Shown in pieces: positions 18,185 to 26,034 of a DNA stretch of 64,000 nucleotides. The notes beneath the pieces are model-generated. The model was not told where the DNA came from and did no database searches. It worked only from the letters and a program-made list of their open reading frames with translations. This DNA comes from Haladaptatus pallidirubidus. Lineage in GTDB: Archaea > Halobacteriota > Halobacteria > Halobacteriales > Haladaptataceae. The stretch lies in the NCBI RefSeq assembly GCF_020700235.1, contig NZ_CP085301.1, positions 1,364,001-1,428,000 of the forward strand, in the 5' to 3' direction. A program made the translations under genes and the position numbers. The number at the start of each line of letters is the position of its first letter. The first letter of the stretch is position 1.

Positions 18185-19219
18185 CTACCGAAACCCTTCG
18201 ACGCTCGGCGCGTCCAGTGGACTCGATGGAAGGCCTTCGGTCGGTTCTGGGTCGTTGTAGCCGCGCGGAGCCACGTCGTTCGGAGAATCCGGGTAAAACA
18301 GGGATGCGAGCAGTTGAATCTGCTCACGGCCGATGCTCAGCTCGAACTGGCCGCCGCCGTACATTCGAATCCCGCGGCGGTCACAGTGTTCGAGCGTGTC
18401 GAACAGCGATTTCACGCTTCCGAACCGCGAGGGTTTGATGTTCAACCAGTTCGGTTCGAACGGAAGCGACTCCACGCTCTCGACGCCAGTAATCGGAACG
18501 TCCCACGAAATTCGCTGCCGAGCGGCGTCGAGAATCGGCGCGGTTTCGTCGGTGTACACCGGGTCTTCGATAATCGCGCCCGGGATCCCGTCCCGAACGC
18601 GACGGTAGAGGTCCGGGTCCGCCGACTGGCCGACTTCGGCGTCCTCGTACTGGGATTTTAAATCCACGATTCGGACTGTTTCGGTGTCGGCGAGCTCCGA
18701 AATCAGGTCGGCGGTCCACTCCGGCGTCGGATCGAGTTTGAAGGTCAGAGACGGGTCGATGTCGAGCCATCGCGTCACGCGCTCCGCGCTCGGCGGGTCG
18801 CCCAGCCGCGTGCTCATCACGAACGATACCGGAGACGGCTTGCGACCCAGTGCGGTCGGCAGGTCGGTGTCGGTCTGTCGAAGTGCCAAGTCTAGTGCCG
18901 CGCTCTCGAAACCCCACTGCCGGTAGTGGCGGAAATCCTCGCGCGATGGCGCTTTGGGAAACAAATCGAGGTCGGCGACTGTCGCGGAAAACTCGGCGAA
19001 CGTGTGCTCGCCGGACAGGTCGAACTCCGCTTCGGCCAGCGCGTATTGGTCGTCGGCGTCGTAGGTTACGTCCTCGCCTCTGCCGGTTTCGCCGGCACCC
19101 CGCAGGACGATTTCGGTCGTGACGCGCGTGAACTCGCTCGACGTTTCGCGTTCGTGAGTTTCGTACTCGCAGGATTCGATGGAGAGCGGGAGGTCCGCGA
19201 CTTCGTCGTAGAGCGCCAT
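18185..19219 (-). CDS. Enolase-superfamily protein of unknown specificity
   Basis: This 344-residue protein has an N-terminal capping domain and a barrel with enolase-superfamily landmarks: VRIVDLKSQYED, AIIEDPVYTDE (likely metal Glu) and NWLNIKPSRFGSVKSL (possible general-base Lys). The C-terminal RMYGGGQFELSIGREQIQ and the region around NDVAP are distinctive. It belongs near the muconate cycloisomerase/o-succinylbenzoate synthase branch, but no substrate can be read off. It lies 68 bases downstream of mct on the same strand, so it may be co-transcribed with a methylaspartate-cycle gene. The neighbouring operon also contains an enolase-superfamily enzyme, Mal. Confidence 0.65.
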   Translation of the reverse strand: MALYDEVADLPLSIESCEYETHERETSSEFTRVTTEIVLRGAGETGRGEDVTYDADDQYALAEAEFDLSGEHTFAEFSATVADLDLFPKAPSREDFRHYRQWGFESAALDLALRQTDTDLPTALGRKPSPVSFVMSTRLGDPPSAERVTRWLDIDPSLTFKLDPTPEWTADLISELADTETVRIVDLKSQYEDAEVGQSADPDLYRRVRDGIPGAIIEDPVYTDETAPILDAARQRISWDVPITGVESVESLPFEPNWLNIKPSRFGSVKSLFDTLEHCDRRGIRMYGGGQFELSIGREQIQLLASLFYPDSPNDVAPRGYNDPEPTEGLPSSPLDAPSVEGFR

Positions 19220-19287
19220 AGGCGGAAAACGGTGGCACGAGGGATAACTGTCGGGGCCTTCTCACCCTGCGACCGTCGCTTCCGACT

Positions 19288-20442
19288 TCAGACGGATTTT
19301 TCCTCGCCGAGCAGTTCATCGCGGTGTTCGTCTAGCAATGGTGCGCGCGTACCGGGTTCAGGCGGTGTTTCGCTCATCTTGATGGGCGACCCCGCGATGG
19401 TCACCGACTCGTCCGTTCCCGGTTGCTCGACGTCCACGAGCATTTCGCGGGCATCGACGTGGTCGTCTTCGAACACGTCTGCCACGTCCTGCACCGGGGC
19501 ACAGGGAACCGAGCCTTCGAGGACGGCACACACCTCGTCGTCGGTTCGCTCGCGCGTCCATGCGCCGAGTTCCTCGCGAAGCAACTCGCGGTTTCGCAGT
19601 CGATCGGCTGTCGTGGGATAGTCCGCGGCGAGGTCGGGGCGTCCCATCGCTTCGCAGAGCGCAGTCCAGTGATTGTCGCCGAATGCGGCGATGACAACGT
19701 GGCCGTCTGCGGTTTCGAAGGCGTTGTAGGGAAACAGCGTCGGATGGGAGTTTCCGCGTCGATTCGGAACCTCGCCCGTGTAGGAGTACTGATAGACGGT
19801 TCGCTCGCACAGCGAAACCATCGAATCGTACATTGCGGTATCGACGTACTGTCCCTCGCCGGTTCGGTCGCGGTGGTGGAGCGCGGCGAGGATGCCGATA
19901 GCGTTCAAAGTGGCGGTGAACACGTCGCCGATTCCGGGGCCGACCTTCGTCGGCGGGCCGTCTTCGTCGCCGGTAATCTGCATCACGCCGCCGAGGGCTT
20001 GGGCGATGAGGTCGAAGGACGGTTGCCCTTGTCGGTTCGTTTCGCCCGTACGCGGGTCGCCGAACCCACGGATGGACGCGTAGACGAGTTCGGGGTTACG
20101 TTCACGGAGGGTTTCGTATTCGAGGTCGAACTTCTCCATCGTCCCTGCGCGGAAGTTTTCGACGACTACGTCGGCATCGTCGGCCAACCGGAGGAAGTCC
20201 GCGCGGTCATTCTCGTCGGTCAGGTCGAGTTCGAGGCTTCGCTTGCCACGATTGATGCTCTGGAAGTAGCCGCCGTAGGCGTCGCCCTCGCCGACGAACG
20301 GCGGATTCGGTCTGATGAGGTCGCCGCCGGGACGTTCGATTTTCACGACGTCGGCCCCTAAGTCTGCGAGGAGCATCGTGCAGTACGGTCCGGCGAGCAC
20401 CTGTGTGAGGTCGAGAACGCGCAGGTCATCGAGCGCTGGCAT
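19288..20442 (-). CDS. mct: Succinyl-CoA:mesaconate CoA-transferase (CaiB/BaiF family)
   Basis: This 384-residue class III CoA-transferase has the landmarks LRVLDLTQVLAGPYCTM, LGADVVKIERPGGD, SINRGKRSLELDL, ADVVVENFRAGTMEKF and YASIRGFGDPRTG. The catalytic Asp is expected in the region GQYVDTAMYDSMVSL. The family alone allows many acids. The specific call comes from position: it is divergent from a complete glutamate mutase, methylaspartate ammonia-lyase, mesaconyl-CoA hydratase and methylmalyl-CoA lyase set, where the missing step is CoA transfer from succinyl-CoA to mesaconate. ATG 20440-20442 (MPALDDLRVLDL) is chosen over an upstream TTG. Confidence 0.85.
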   Translation of the reverse strand: MPALDDLRVLDLTQVLAGPYCTMLLADLGADVVKIERPGGDLIRPNPPFVGEGDAYGGYFQSINRGKRSLELDLTDENDRADFLRLADDADVVVENFRAGTMEKFDLEYETLRERNPELVYASIRGFGDPRTGETNRQGQPSFDLIAQALGGVMQITGDEDGPPTKVGPGIGDVFTATLNAIGILAALHHRDRTGEGQYVDTAMYDSMVSLCERTVYQYSYTGEVPNRRGNSHPTLFPYNAFETADGHVVIAAFGDNHWTALCEAMGRPDLAADYPTTADRLRNRELLREELGAWTRERTDDEVCAVLEGSVPCAPVQDVADVFEDDHVDAREMLVDVEQPGTDESVTIAGSPIKMSETPPEPGTRAPLLDEHRDELLGEEKSV

Positions 20443-20559
20443 CGCTCCACTCGTCGCCAACCCGAAACAAAAACCTTCGCAATTAATAATGTGGTTTGTG
20501 AATTAGGCACACACTAGTCCCCTAAATGGCCTTAACGGCATTAATCATGAAAGAACATT

Positions 20560-20568
20560 ATCTTTAAG
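20560..20568 (+). promoter_or_regulatory. Candidate TATA box for glmS operon
   Basis: The sequence atctttaag lies about 27-35 bases before the glmS ATG at 20595, the expected distance for an archaeal TATA box of a nearly leaderless transcript. An imperfect palindrome, aatggccttaacggcatt at about 20525-20542, sits just upstream and could be an operator in the space shared with mct. Both assignments are from sequence only. Confidence 0.45.
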
Positions 20569-20594
20569 TTCTGTCCATTGTATGTACCAGTGCG

Positions 20595-21035
20595 ATGTCT
20601 GCTACAATAATCCTCGGTGTTATCGGGTCCGACGCGCACGCCGTCGGCATCACGATACTCGACCAAGCGCTTTCGACGGCTGGTTTCGATGTCGTCAACA
20701 TCGGCGTCCAGTCCAGCCAAGAAGACTTCATCAGCGCGGTGGAAGCACACGAGGGTGATGCGGTACTCATCTCCTCGCTGTACGGCCACGCCGAACAGGA
20801 TTGTCGTGGCTTTCACGAGGCCATCGAGGCCGCCGGTCTCGACCTCATAACTTACATCGGCGGCAACCTCGCTGTCGGTCAGGACGACTTCGAGCAGACG
20901 AGAGCTCGTTTCCGCGCGATGGGGTTCGACCGCGTTTTCGACTCCGAAACGGAGCCGATGGAGGCCATCGCCGCCCTCAAAGCGGACATGAATATCACCG
21001 AGTCCGAAGCCGAACGAACGAGGCTCACGTCCTGA
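20595..21035 (+). CDS. glmS: Glutamate mutase, sigma (B12-binding) subunit
   Basis: This 146-residue cobalamin-binding subunit helps rearrange L-glutamate to (2S,3S)-3-methylaspartate. The B12 motif is GVIGSDAHAVG (DxHxxG, with the His that replaces dimethylbenzimidazole), followed by VVNIGVQSSQEDF, VLISSLYGHAEQD and TYIGGNLAVG. Length and order match clostridial MutS/GlmS. It is the first gene of the operon, with glmE starting 15 bases after its stop. In haloarchaea the reaction feeds the methylaspartate cycle, which converts acetyl-CoA to glyoxylate when growth is on C2 units. Confidence 0.95.
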   Translation: MSATIILGVIGSDAHAVGITILDQALSTAGFDVVNIGVQSSQEDFISAVEAHEGDAVLISSLYGHAEQDCRGFHEAIEAAGLDLITYIGGNLAVGQDDFEQTRARFRAMGFDRVFDSETEPMEAIAALKADMNITESEAERTRLTS

Positions 21036-21050
21036 GTTTTCCTCTTCCAC

Positions 21051-22514
21051 ATGTTACGTGATACACGACTTTCCGCGGAGAACCTGTCGCGAATCGACGA
21101 CCAGATACGGGAGGATTGGCCGACCGAAGCGGTCGATTTCGAGGAAGCGGTCGCCTACCACGACTCGCTCCCCGAGGAAAAACGGTTCGCGAGCGTCCTC
21201 CAGAGCGCCGACCGACCGCTCCTCCAACCTCGCGCTGGCGTCCCGAGACTGGACGACCAAATCGCCCTCCTTCGCCATCTCGAAGGCGCGGGGGGCGCGG
21301 ATTTGCTCCCGACGACCATCGACTCGTACACGAGGGACAACGAGTACGAGAAAGCCCAACAGGGCCTCGAAAACGCCCGCGAAAGCGACACCGACACCCT
21401 CAACGGCTTTCCAGCCGTCAACCACGGCGTCGAAGGCTGTCGCAAACTCATCGAGGGGGTGGATGCTCCAATCGAAGTGCGCCACGGGACTCCCGACGCT
21501 CGCCTCCTCGCGGCCGTCACCTTCGCCGGCGGCTTCCAGAGCTTCGAGGGCGGCCCCATCTCGTACAACATCCCGTACACGAAAGAACGAGACCTCGCAC
21601 AGACCATCGAACACTGGCAGTATGTTGACCGCCTTGCCGGTGCCTACACCGCACGCGGCGTCGAAATCAACCGCGAACCGTTCGGGCCGCTAACCGGCAC
21701 GCTCGTTCCGCCGTGCATCGCCATCGCCATCGGCGTGGTCGAAGGGCTGCTCGCCGCCACACAGGGCGTTCGAAGCATCACGCTCGGCTACGGACAGGTC
21801 GGCAATCTCGTGCAGGACATCGCCGCCCTGCGAGCGCTCCGCGAACTCGGCGAGGAGTACCTTCCCGACGACGTGACCGTCACCACCGTTTTCCACGAGT
21901 GGATGGGCGGATTTCCGCCCGACGAGGCCCGCGCAAACGGCGTCATCGCACTCGGCGCGGCCACCGCAGCGATTGCGAAACCGGACAAGGTCATCACCAA
22001 ATCACCGCAGGAGTTCGGCGGGGTTCCGACCAAGGAGGCCAACGCCGCGGGTCTCCGAACTACGAGGCAGATAATCGATATGATGTGCGAGCAGGACATC
22101 GACGTGGACGGCATCGAAGAGGAACGGGAGTTCATCGAAGCCTCAGTGCGGTCGCTGATGGAGACGGTTCTCGAACTCGGTGACGAAGACGTTGCGCGAG
22201 GAATCGTCGCGGCCTTCGAGACGGGCAACATCGACGTTCCGTTCGCCCCGAGCGAGAGCGCACAGAGCGCGGTGTTACCTGCCCGCGACGACGACGGTCG
22301 GGTTCGTATCCTCGAATTCGGCGACCTCGCGCTCGAATCGGAACTCATGTCGGTTCACACTAACCGACTCGACCGCCGCGCACGGGCGGAGAACCGAACC
22401 ACCTCGTTTCAGATGGTCGCCGACGACGTGGACGCCATCAGCGACGGCCGACTCATCGGCCGTCGCGGGGAGACCGGGAGCAAAAGCAACCAGCGCGGAG
22501 GTGACCGAGCGTGA
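21051..22514 (+). CDS. glmE: Glutamate mutase, epsilon (catalytic) subunit
   Basis: This 487-residue catalytic TIM-barrel partner of GlmS forms the active glutamate mutase with adenosylcobalamin. Visible features are LLQPRAGVPRLDDQI (substrate-binding Arg region), NGFPAVNHGVEGCRKL, IEVRHGTPDARLLA, GGFQSFEGGPISYNIPYTK and GYGQVGNLVQDIAALRA. These are well kept relative to clostridial MutE. The stop overlaps the GTG start of mal by four bases (GTGA), so the two are translationally coupled. The C-terminus ends in a Gly/Arg-rich tail of little conservation. Confidence 0.95.
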   Translation: MLRDTRLSAENLSRIDDQIREDWPTEAVDFEEAVAYHDSLPEEKRFASVLQSADRPLLQPRAGVPRLDDQIALLRHLEGAGGADLLPTTIDSYTRDNEYEKAQQGLENARESDTDTLNGFPAVNHGVEGCRKLIEGVDAPIEVRHGTPDARLLAAVTFAGGFQSFEGGPISYNIPYTKERDLAQTIEHWQYVDRLAGAYTARGVEINREPFGPLTGTLVPPCIAIAIGVVEGLLAATQGVRSITLGYGQVGNLVQDIAALRALRELGEEYLPDDVTVTTVFHEWMGGFPPDEARANGVIALGAATAAIAKPDKVITKSPQEFGGVPTKEANAAGLRTTRQIIDMMCEQDIDVDGIEEEREFIEASVRSLMETVLELGDEDVARGIVAAFETGNIDVPFAPSESAQSAVLPARDDDGRVRILEFGDLALESELMSVHTNRLDRRARAENRTTSFQMVADDVDAISDGRLIGRRGETGSKSNQRGGDRA

Positions 22515-23818
22515 CGTCCGTCGAATCAGGCCGCACGAAAATCATCGAATCGGTTCGCGCGGTGCCCGCCGTCTCCGGATTCTTCTTCGACGACCAACGG
22601 GCCATCAAAGCGGGCGCGGAACAGGACGGATTCGCCTATCGCGGCGACCCGGTGACGCCCGGATTCGACCGCGTTCGACAGGCCGGAGAGGCGGTCAGCG
22701 TCCTGCTTGAACTCTCCGACGGCACGGTCGCTCGCGGCGACTGTGCCGCGGTTCAGTATTCGGGCGCGGGCGGCCGCGATTCGCTGTTCCGCGCCGAGGA
22801 GTTCGCGCCGGTGGTCGAAGGAACCGTCGCGGACGCGCTCGTCGGACGCTCCGCGGAACGGTTCCGCGACAACACGGACGTCCTCGAAGGACTCACCACC
22901 GACGGCGAACGGCTTCACACCGCGCTCCGGTACGGCGTCTCACAGGCACTGCTCGACGCCGCCGCGAGCGCCCGCCGCGGTACTAAAACCGACGTACTCG
23001 CCGACGCGTACGGAACCGTTCCCGCAACCGACCCGGTTCCCGTCTTCGGACAGTCGGGCGACGATAGGCGCGGCAACGCCGAAAAAATGCTGTTGAAGGG
23101 CGTGCCGGTTCTCCCGCACGGTCTGTTCAACAGCGTCGAGAAGGTCGGTTCGGACGGTGGACGGTTGGTCGCCTACCTGGACTGGCTTTCGAAGCGGGCG
23201 GTCGAACTCGGCCCGGAGGGTTACACCCCGCGATTCCACGTTGACGTGTACGGCGTCCTCGGCGAGGTCTTTGGGCCCCCATACGACCGTGCGGAATTTA
23301 CGGACTACTTCGCCGACCTTCGGGAGGCCGCGGCCCCGTTCCCGCTACAGGTCGAGGGGCCGATGGACGAAGGCGGTCGGGAAGAACAGATTTACGCCAT
23401 GGTCGAACTCCGCGACGGACTCGCCGACGCGGGCGTCGGCGTGGACATCGTGGCCGATGAGTGGTGCAACACGTTCGCGGACGTGCGGGCGTTCGTGGAT
23501 ACGGGCGCGGCCGATCTCGTCCAAATCAAGACGCCCGACCTCGGCGGTATCGGGCGGAGCGCCGAAGCGGTGCTGTATTGTGACGGCACCGACACCCGTG
23601 CGTACCTCGGCGGGACGTGCAACGAAACGGTCACGTCAGCGCGAGCGTGCGCGCACGTCGCGCTCGCCACCGACGCGGCCCAGACGCTCGCCAAACCCGG
23701 TATGGGTTTCGACGAGGGGTACATGGTGATGGAAAACGAGATGCGGCGGGCGATTTCGCGCCTCGAATCACGAACGACGGTGAGAGAAAATGAAAGACGG
23801 CGACAGGAACAACGGTAA
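22511..23818 (+). CDS. mal: Methylaspartate ammonia-lyase
   Basis: This 435-residue enolase-superfamily lyase would convert 3-methylaspartate to mesaconate and ammonia. The metal-binding Asp and Glu residues are expected in FHVDVYGVLG, QVEGPMDEG and IVADEWCNTF, and the catalytic Lys in VQIKTPDLGGIG. The C-terminus holds YLGGTCNETVTSARACAH. It starts with GTG overlapping glmE. The next gene, mch, begins six bases after its stop. Ammonia released here can be re-fixed into glutamate, so nitrogen cycles catalytically in the pathway. Confidence 0.95.
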   Translation: MTSVESGRTKIIESVRAVPAVSGFFFDDQRAIKAGAEQDGFAYRGDPVTPGFDRVRQAGEAVSVLLELSDGTVARGDCAAVQYSGAGGRDSLFRAEEFAPVVEGTVADALVGRSAERFRDNTDVLEGLTTDGERLHTALRYGVSQALLDAAASARRGTKTDVLADAYGTVPATDPVPVFGQSGDDRRGNAEKMLLKGVPVLPHGLFNSVEKVGSDGGRLVAYLDWLSKRAVELGPEGYTPRFHVDVYGVLGEVFGPPYDRAEFTDYFADLREAAAPFPLQVEGPMDEGGREEQIYAMVELRDGLADAGVGVDIVADEWCNTFADVRAFVDTGAADLVQIKTPDLGGIGRSAEAVLYCDGTDTRAYLGGTCNETVTSARACAHVALATDAAQTLAKPGMGFDEGYMVMENEMRRAISRLESRTTVRENERRRQEQR

Positions 23819-23824
23819 CCAACA

Positions 23825-24895
23825 ATGACCGACTGGACAGACTCAAGGACGTTTTCGAACGCGCTGGAGCGAGCGGTGACGCTGGAAAAGGGGAACTGCT
23901 TCGAAGACTTCAGCGATGGACAGACTATCGAACACGCGCCGGGACTCACGCTCTCGGCGCACGCGAACGAACTGTGGATGAGTCAGACGCTCAATCACGA
24001 CCCGGCGTACTGGCGGTCTGACGCCGCGCAAGCGGTCGGATACGACGACTGTCCCGTTCATCCCGATTACCTGCTCGCCTGCGTGATGGGACCGAGTGTT
24101 GAGGATTTGAGCGAGAAAGGCGGCTACTTCCTGGGCAGGGACGCCGTGTCGCTTCACGACCCGGCGGTCGCGCCGGGTACCGAGGTTCGCGTCGAATCGA
24201 CGGTCGAAGCCAAACGCGAATCGAGTTCTCGGCCCGACTACGGCATCGTGACGTGGGAGACGGCCGGATTCGACGCCAAGACGGGCGACCGCCTCCTGTC
24301 GTACACCCGGACGAACATGATTCCGCGTCGGGAACCCATGGCCGCGGACGGCGGTTCCGCGAGTCCGGGGGAATCTCGTCCGTCCGCGGAAACGGACGGT
24401 TCGGGCCTTCCGAGCGAATTCGTCGCTCCCGACGGCCCCTACTTCGAGGATTTCCGCGACGCTCACGAGCGGACGGCGAACCGCGATGCGGCGGTCGCCT
24501 ATCGCCACGAACGCGGGCGGACGATGGACGACGTGATGGTAGCGACGCTTCCACTCGTGACGCTCAACACCGCGAAACAGCACCACAACGACGATTACAT
24601 GGCCGACTCGCCCTCCGGCGAAATCGTCGCCTACGGCGACGTGACCCGGTCGGTCGCCCTCGGCCACGCTCGCTCGGACGAGCGAACGTATCGCGAAATC
24701 GAGTACGGTGACGAACGGTTCCACGACTTCGTAACCGTCGGCGACACTGTGTACGGATTCACGCGCGTCCTCGATATCGAAGAGACGGACGACCCGGAGG
24801 CGGGTACAGTCACGTTCGAGCACTACGCGTTCAACCAGTGCGACGAACCGGTGTACTCCGGCACCCGAACCGCATTGATTCAGAAACGAACTTAG
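23825..24895 (+). CDS. mch: Mesaconyl-CoA hydratase (MaoC-like)
   Basis: This 356-residue protein has two hotdog-fold halves, the arrangement of mesaconyl-CoA C1 hydratases. The first half has NCFEDFSDGQTIEHAPG and WMSQTLNHDPAYW. The second has GPYFEDFRDAHERTA and NTAKQHHNDDYMADS, with the active-site His/Asp pair expected there. It would hydrate mesaconyl-CoA to beta-methylmalyl-CoA. The residues between about 165 and 190 form a Ser/Gly/Glu-rich linker. Spacing to citE1 is nine bases, so the two are one transcription unit. Confidence 0.93.
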   Translation: MTDWTDSRTFSNALERAVTLEKGNCFEDFSDGQTIEHAPGLTLSAHANELWMSQTLNHDPAYWRSDAAQAVGYDDCPVHPDYLLACVMGPSVEDLSEKGGYFLGRDAVSLHDPAVAPGTEVRVESTVEAKRESSSRPDYGIVTWETAGFDAKTGDRLLSYTRTNMIPRREPMAADGGSASPGESRPSAETDGSGLPSEFVAPDGPYFEDFRDAHERTANRDAAVAYRHERGRTMDDVMVATLPLVTLNTAKQHHNDDYMADSPSGEIVAYGDVTRSVALGHARSDERTYREIEYGDERFHDFVTVGDTVYGFTRVLDIEETDDPEAGTVTFEHYAFNQCDEPVYSGTRTALIQKRT

Positions 24896-24904
24896 ATCTT
24901 ACCA

Positions 24905-25927
24905 ATGACGAAAACGAGACTCTGCCGAACGTTCCAGACCGCGCCCGCTGCCGTCCCCCGGGACGACAGCGCGAAATACCTCCGCTCCGGCCTCACCGCC
25001 GAGGGCTTTGCAGCACCGGACTGGTTGGTGCCCGACCTCGAAGACGGCACCGCGCCGGACATGAAGGACGAGGCGCTCGAAAACGTCCGGGAGTTGCTTC
25101 CGGAGTACGCACCCGAATTCCCCGGCGAAATCTGGCCGCGCGTCGAGTGGGGGTACGACAGCGAATCGCTCCGCGAGCGCGGCGTCGAGCAGATCGAGAC
25201 GCTCTCCGAAACCGTCGGCGAACACGTTGACGGATTCGTCGTTCCGAAGGTCGGGCGGCTCGAAGATGTAAGAGCCGCCGAATCGGCGGTCGCCGCCGCG
25301 GCGCGCGAAACTGGCGCAGATATCGAACTGGCCGTCATCGTCGAATCCGCACGAGCCCGTTCCGACCTCCGCGAAATTTCTGGGTTTGGGCACGAATCGC
25401 TCCTCACCGCGCTCGTGTTCGGGCCGGTCGATTACACCGCGGAACTCGGCGGGCGCGAAGTCGGCCAGCGCCCTCAGTGGTCGGGACTCTACGAAGCCCT
25501 GTCGAACGAAGCGAGTGCGAACGGCCTGCTCTCGATTGGCGGGCCGTTCGACCGCCTGTTTCGCGAGCGCGCAGGGGTTACGTTCTACAACGGCGACGGC
25601 TACGCAGACCACGTCGAGCGCGAAGCGCGGGTCGGTCTCGACGGCAGTTGGTCGCTCCACCCCAACCAGACCGCGCAGGCGAATCGCATCCACCTGCCGA
25701 CTGACGACGAACTCCGTACTGCGGTGTCGAAAATCGAGACGTTCGTCGAAGCGAAAGGAACCGGTACGGGTGCGGTTGCAATCGACGGACAGATGGTGGA
25801 CGAAGCGACGTTAAAGAACTTCGAAAACACGGTCGAGACGGTTAGTATCGTCCACGAAACGAACGACGAGCAGACGACGGAACGCTACGATGAGGAGCTG
25901 CTCGACCGGGCGCTCGCACTCCGGTAA
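24905..25927 (+). CDS. citE1: Beta-methylmalyl-CoA/malyl-CoA lyase (CitE-like)
   Basis: This 340-residue HpcH/HpaI-type aldolase is expected to split beta-methylmalyl-CoA to propionyl-CoA and glyoxylate. Landmarks are YLRSGLTAEGFAAPDWLVPD with DLEDGTAPDMK (acidic residues of the CitE family), WPRVEWGYDSE, GFVVPKVGRLEDVRAAE, VIVESARARSDL and SLHPNQTAQANR. Glyoxylate would then be condensed with acetyl-CoA by a malate synthase, which is not in this window. It is the last gene of the operon. T-rich stretches at 25955-25975 after the stop could terminate it. Confidence 0.9.
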   Translation: MTKTRLCRTFQTAPAAVPRDDSAKYLRSGLTAEGFAAPDWLVPDLEDGTAPDMKDEALENVRELLPEYAPEFPGEIWPRVEWGYDSESLRERGVEQIETLSETVGEHVDGFVVPKVGRLEDVRAAESAVAAAARETGADIELAVIVESARARSDLREISGFGHESLLTALVFGPVDYTAELGGREVGQRPQWSGLYEALSNEASANGLLSIGGPFDRLFRERAGVTFYNGDGYADHVEREARVGLDGSWSLHPNQTAQANRIHLPTDDELRTAVSKIETFVEAKGTGTGAVAIDGQMVDEATLKNFENTVETVSIVHETNDEQTTERYDEELLDRALALR

Positions 25928-26034
25928 CCCGAACCGACGGAAACGCGATTATTCTTCCATTTTTTCACTTTTCACGCCCGCCGACCCCCGAGTAGGCGAA
26001 CGATTTTTGTCTTTTTGCACGAACCTCGAAACGA

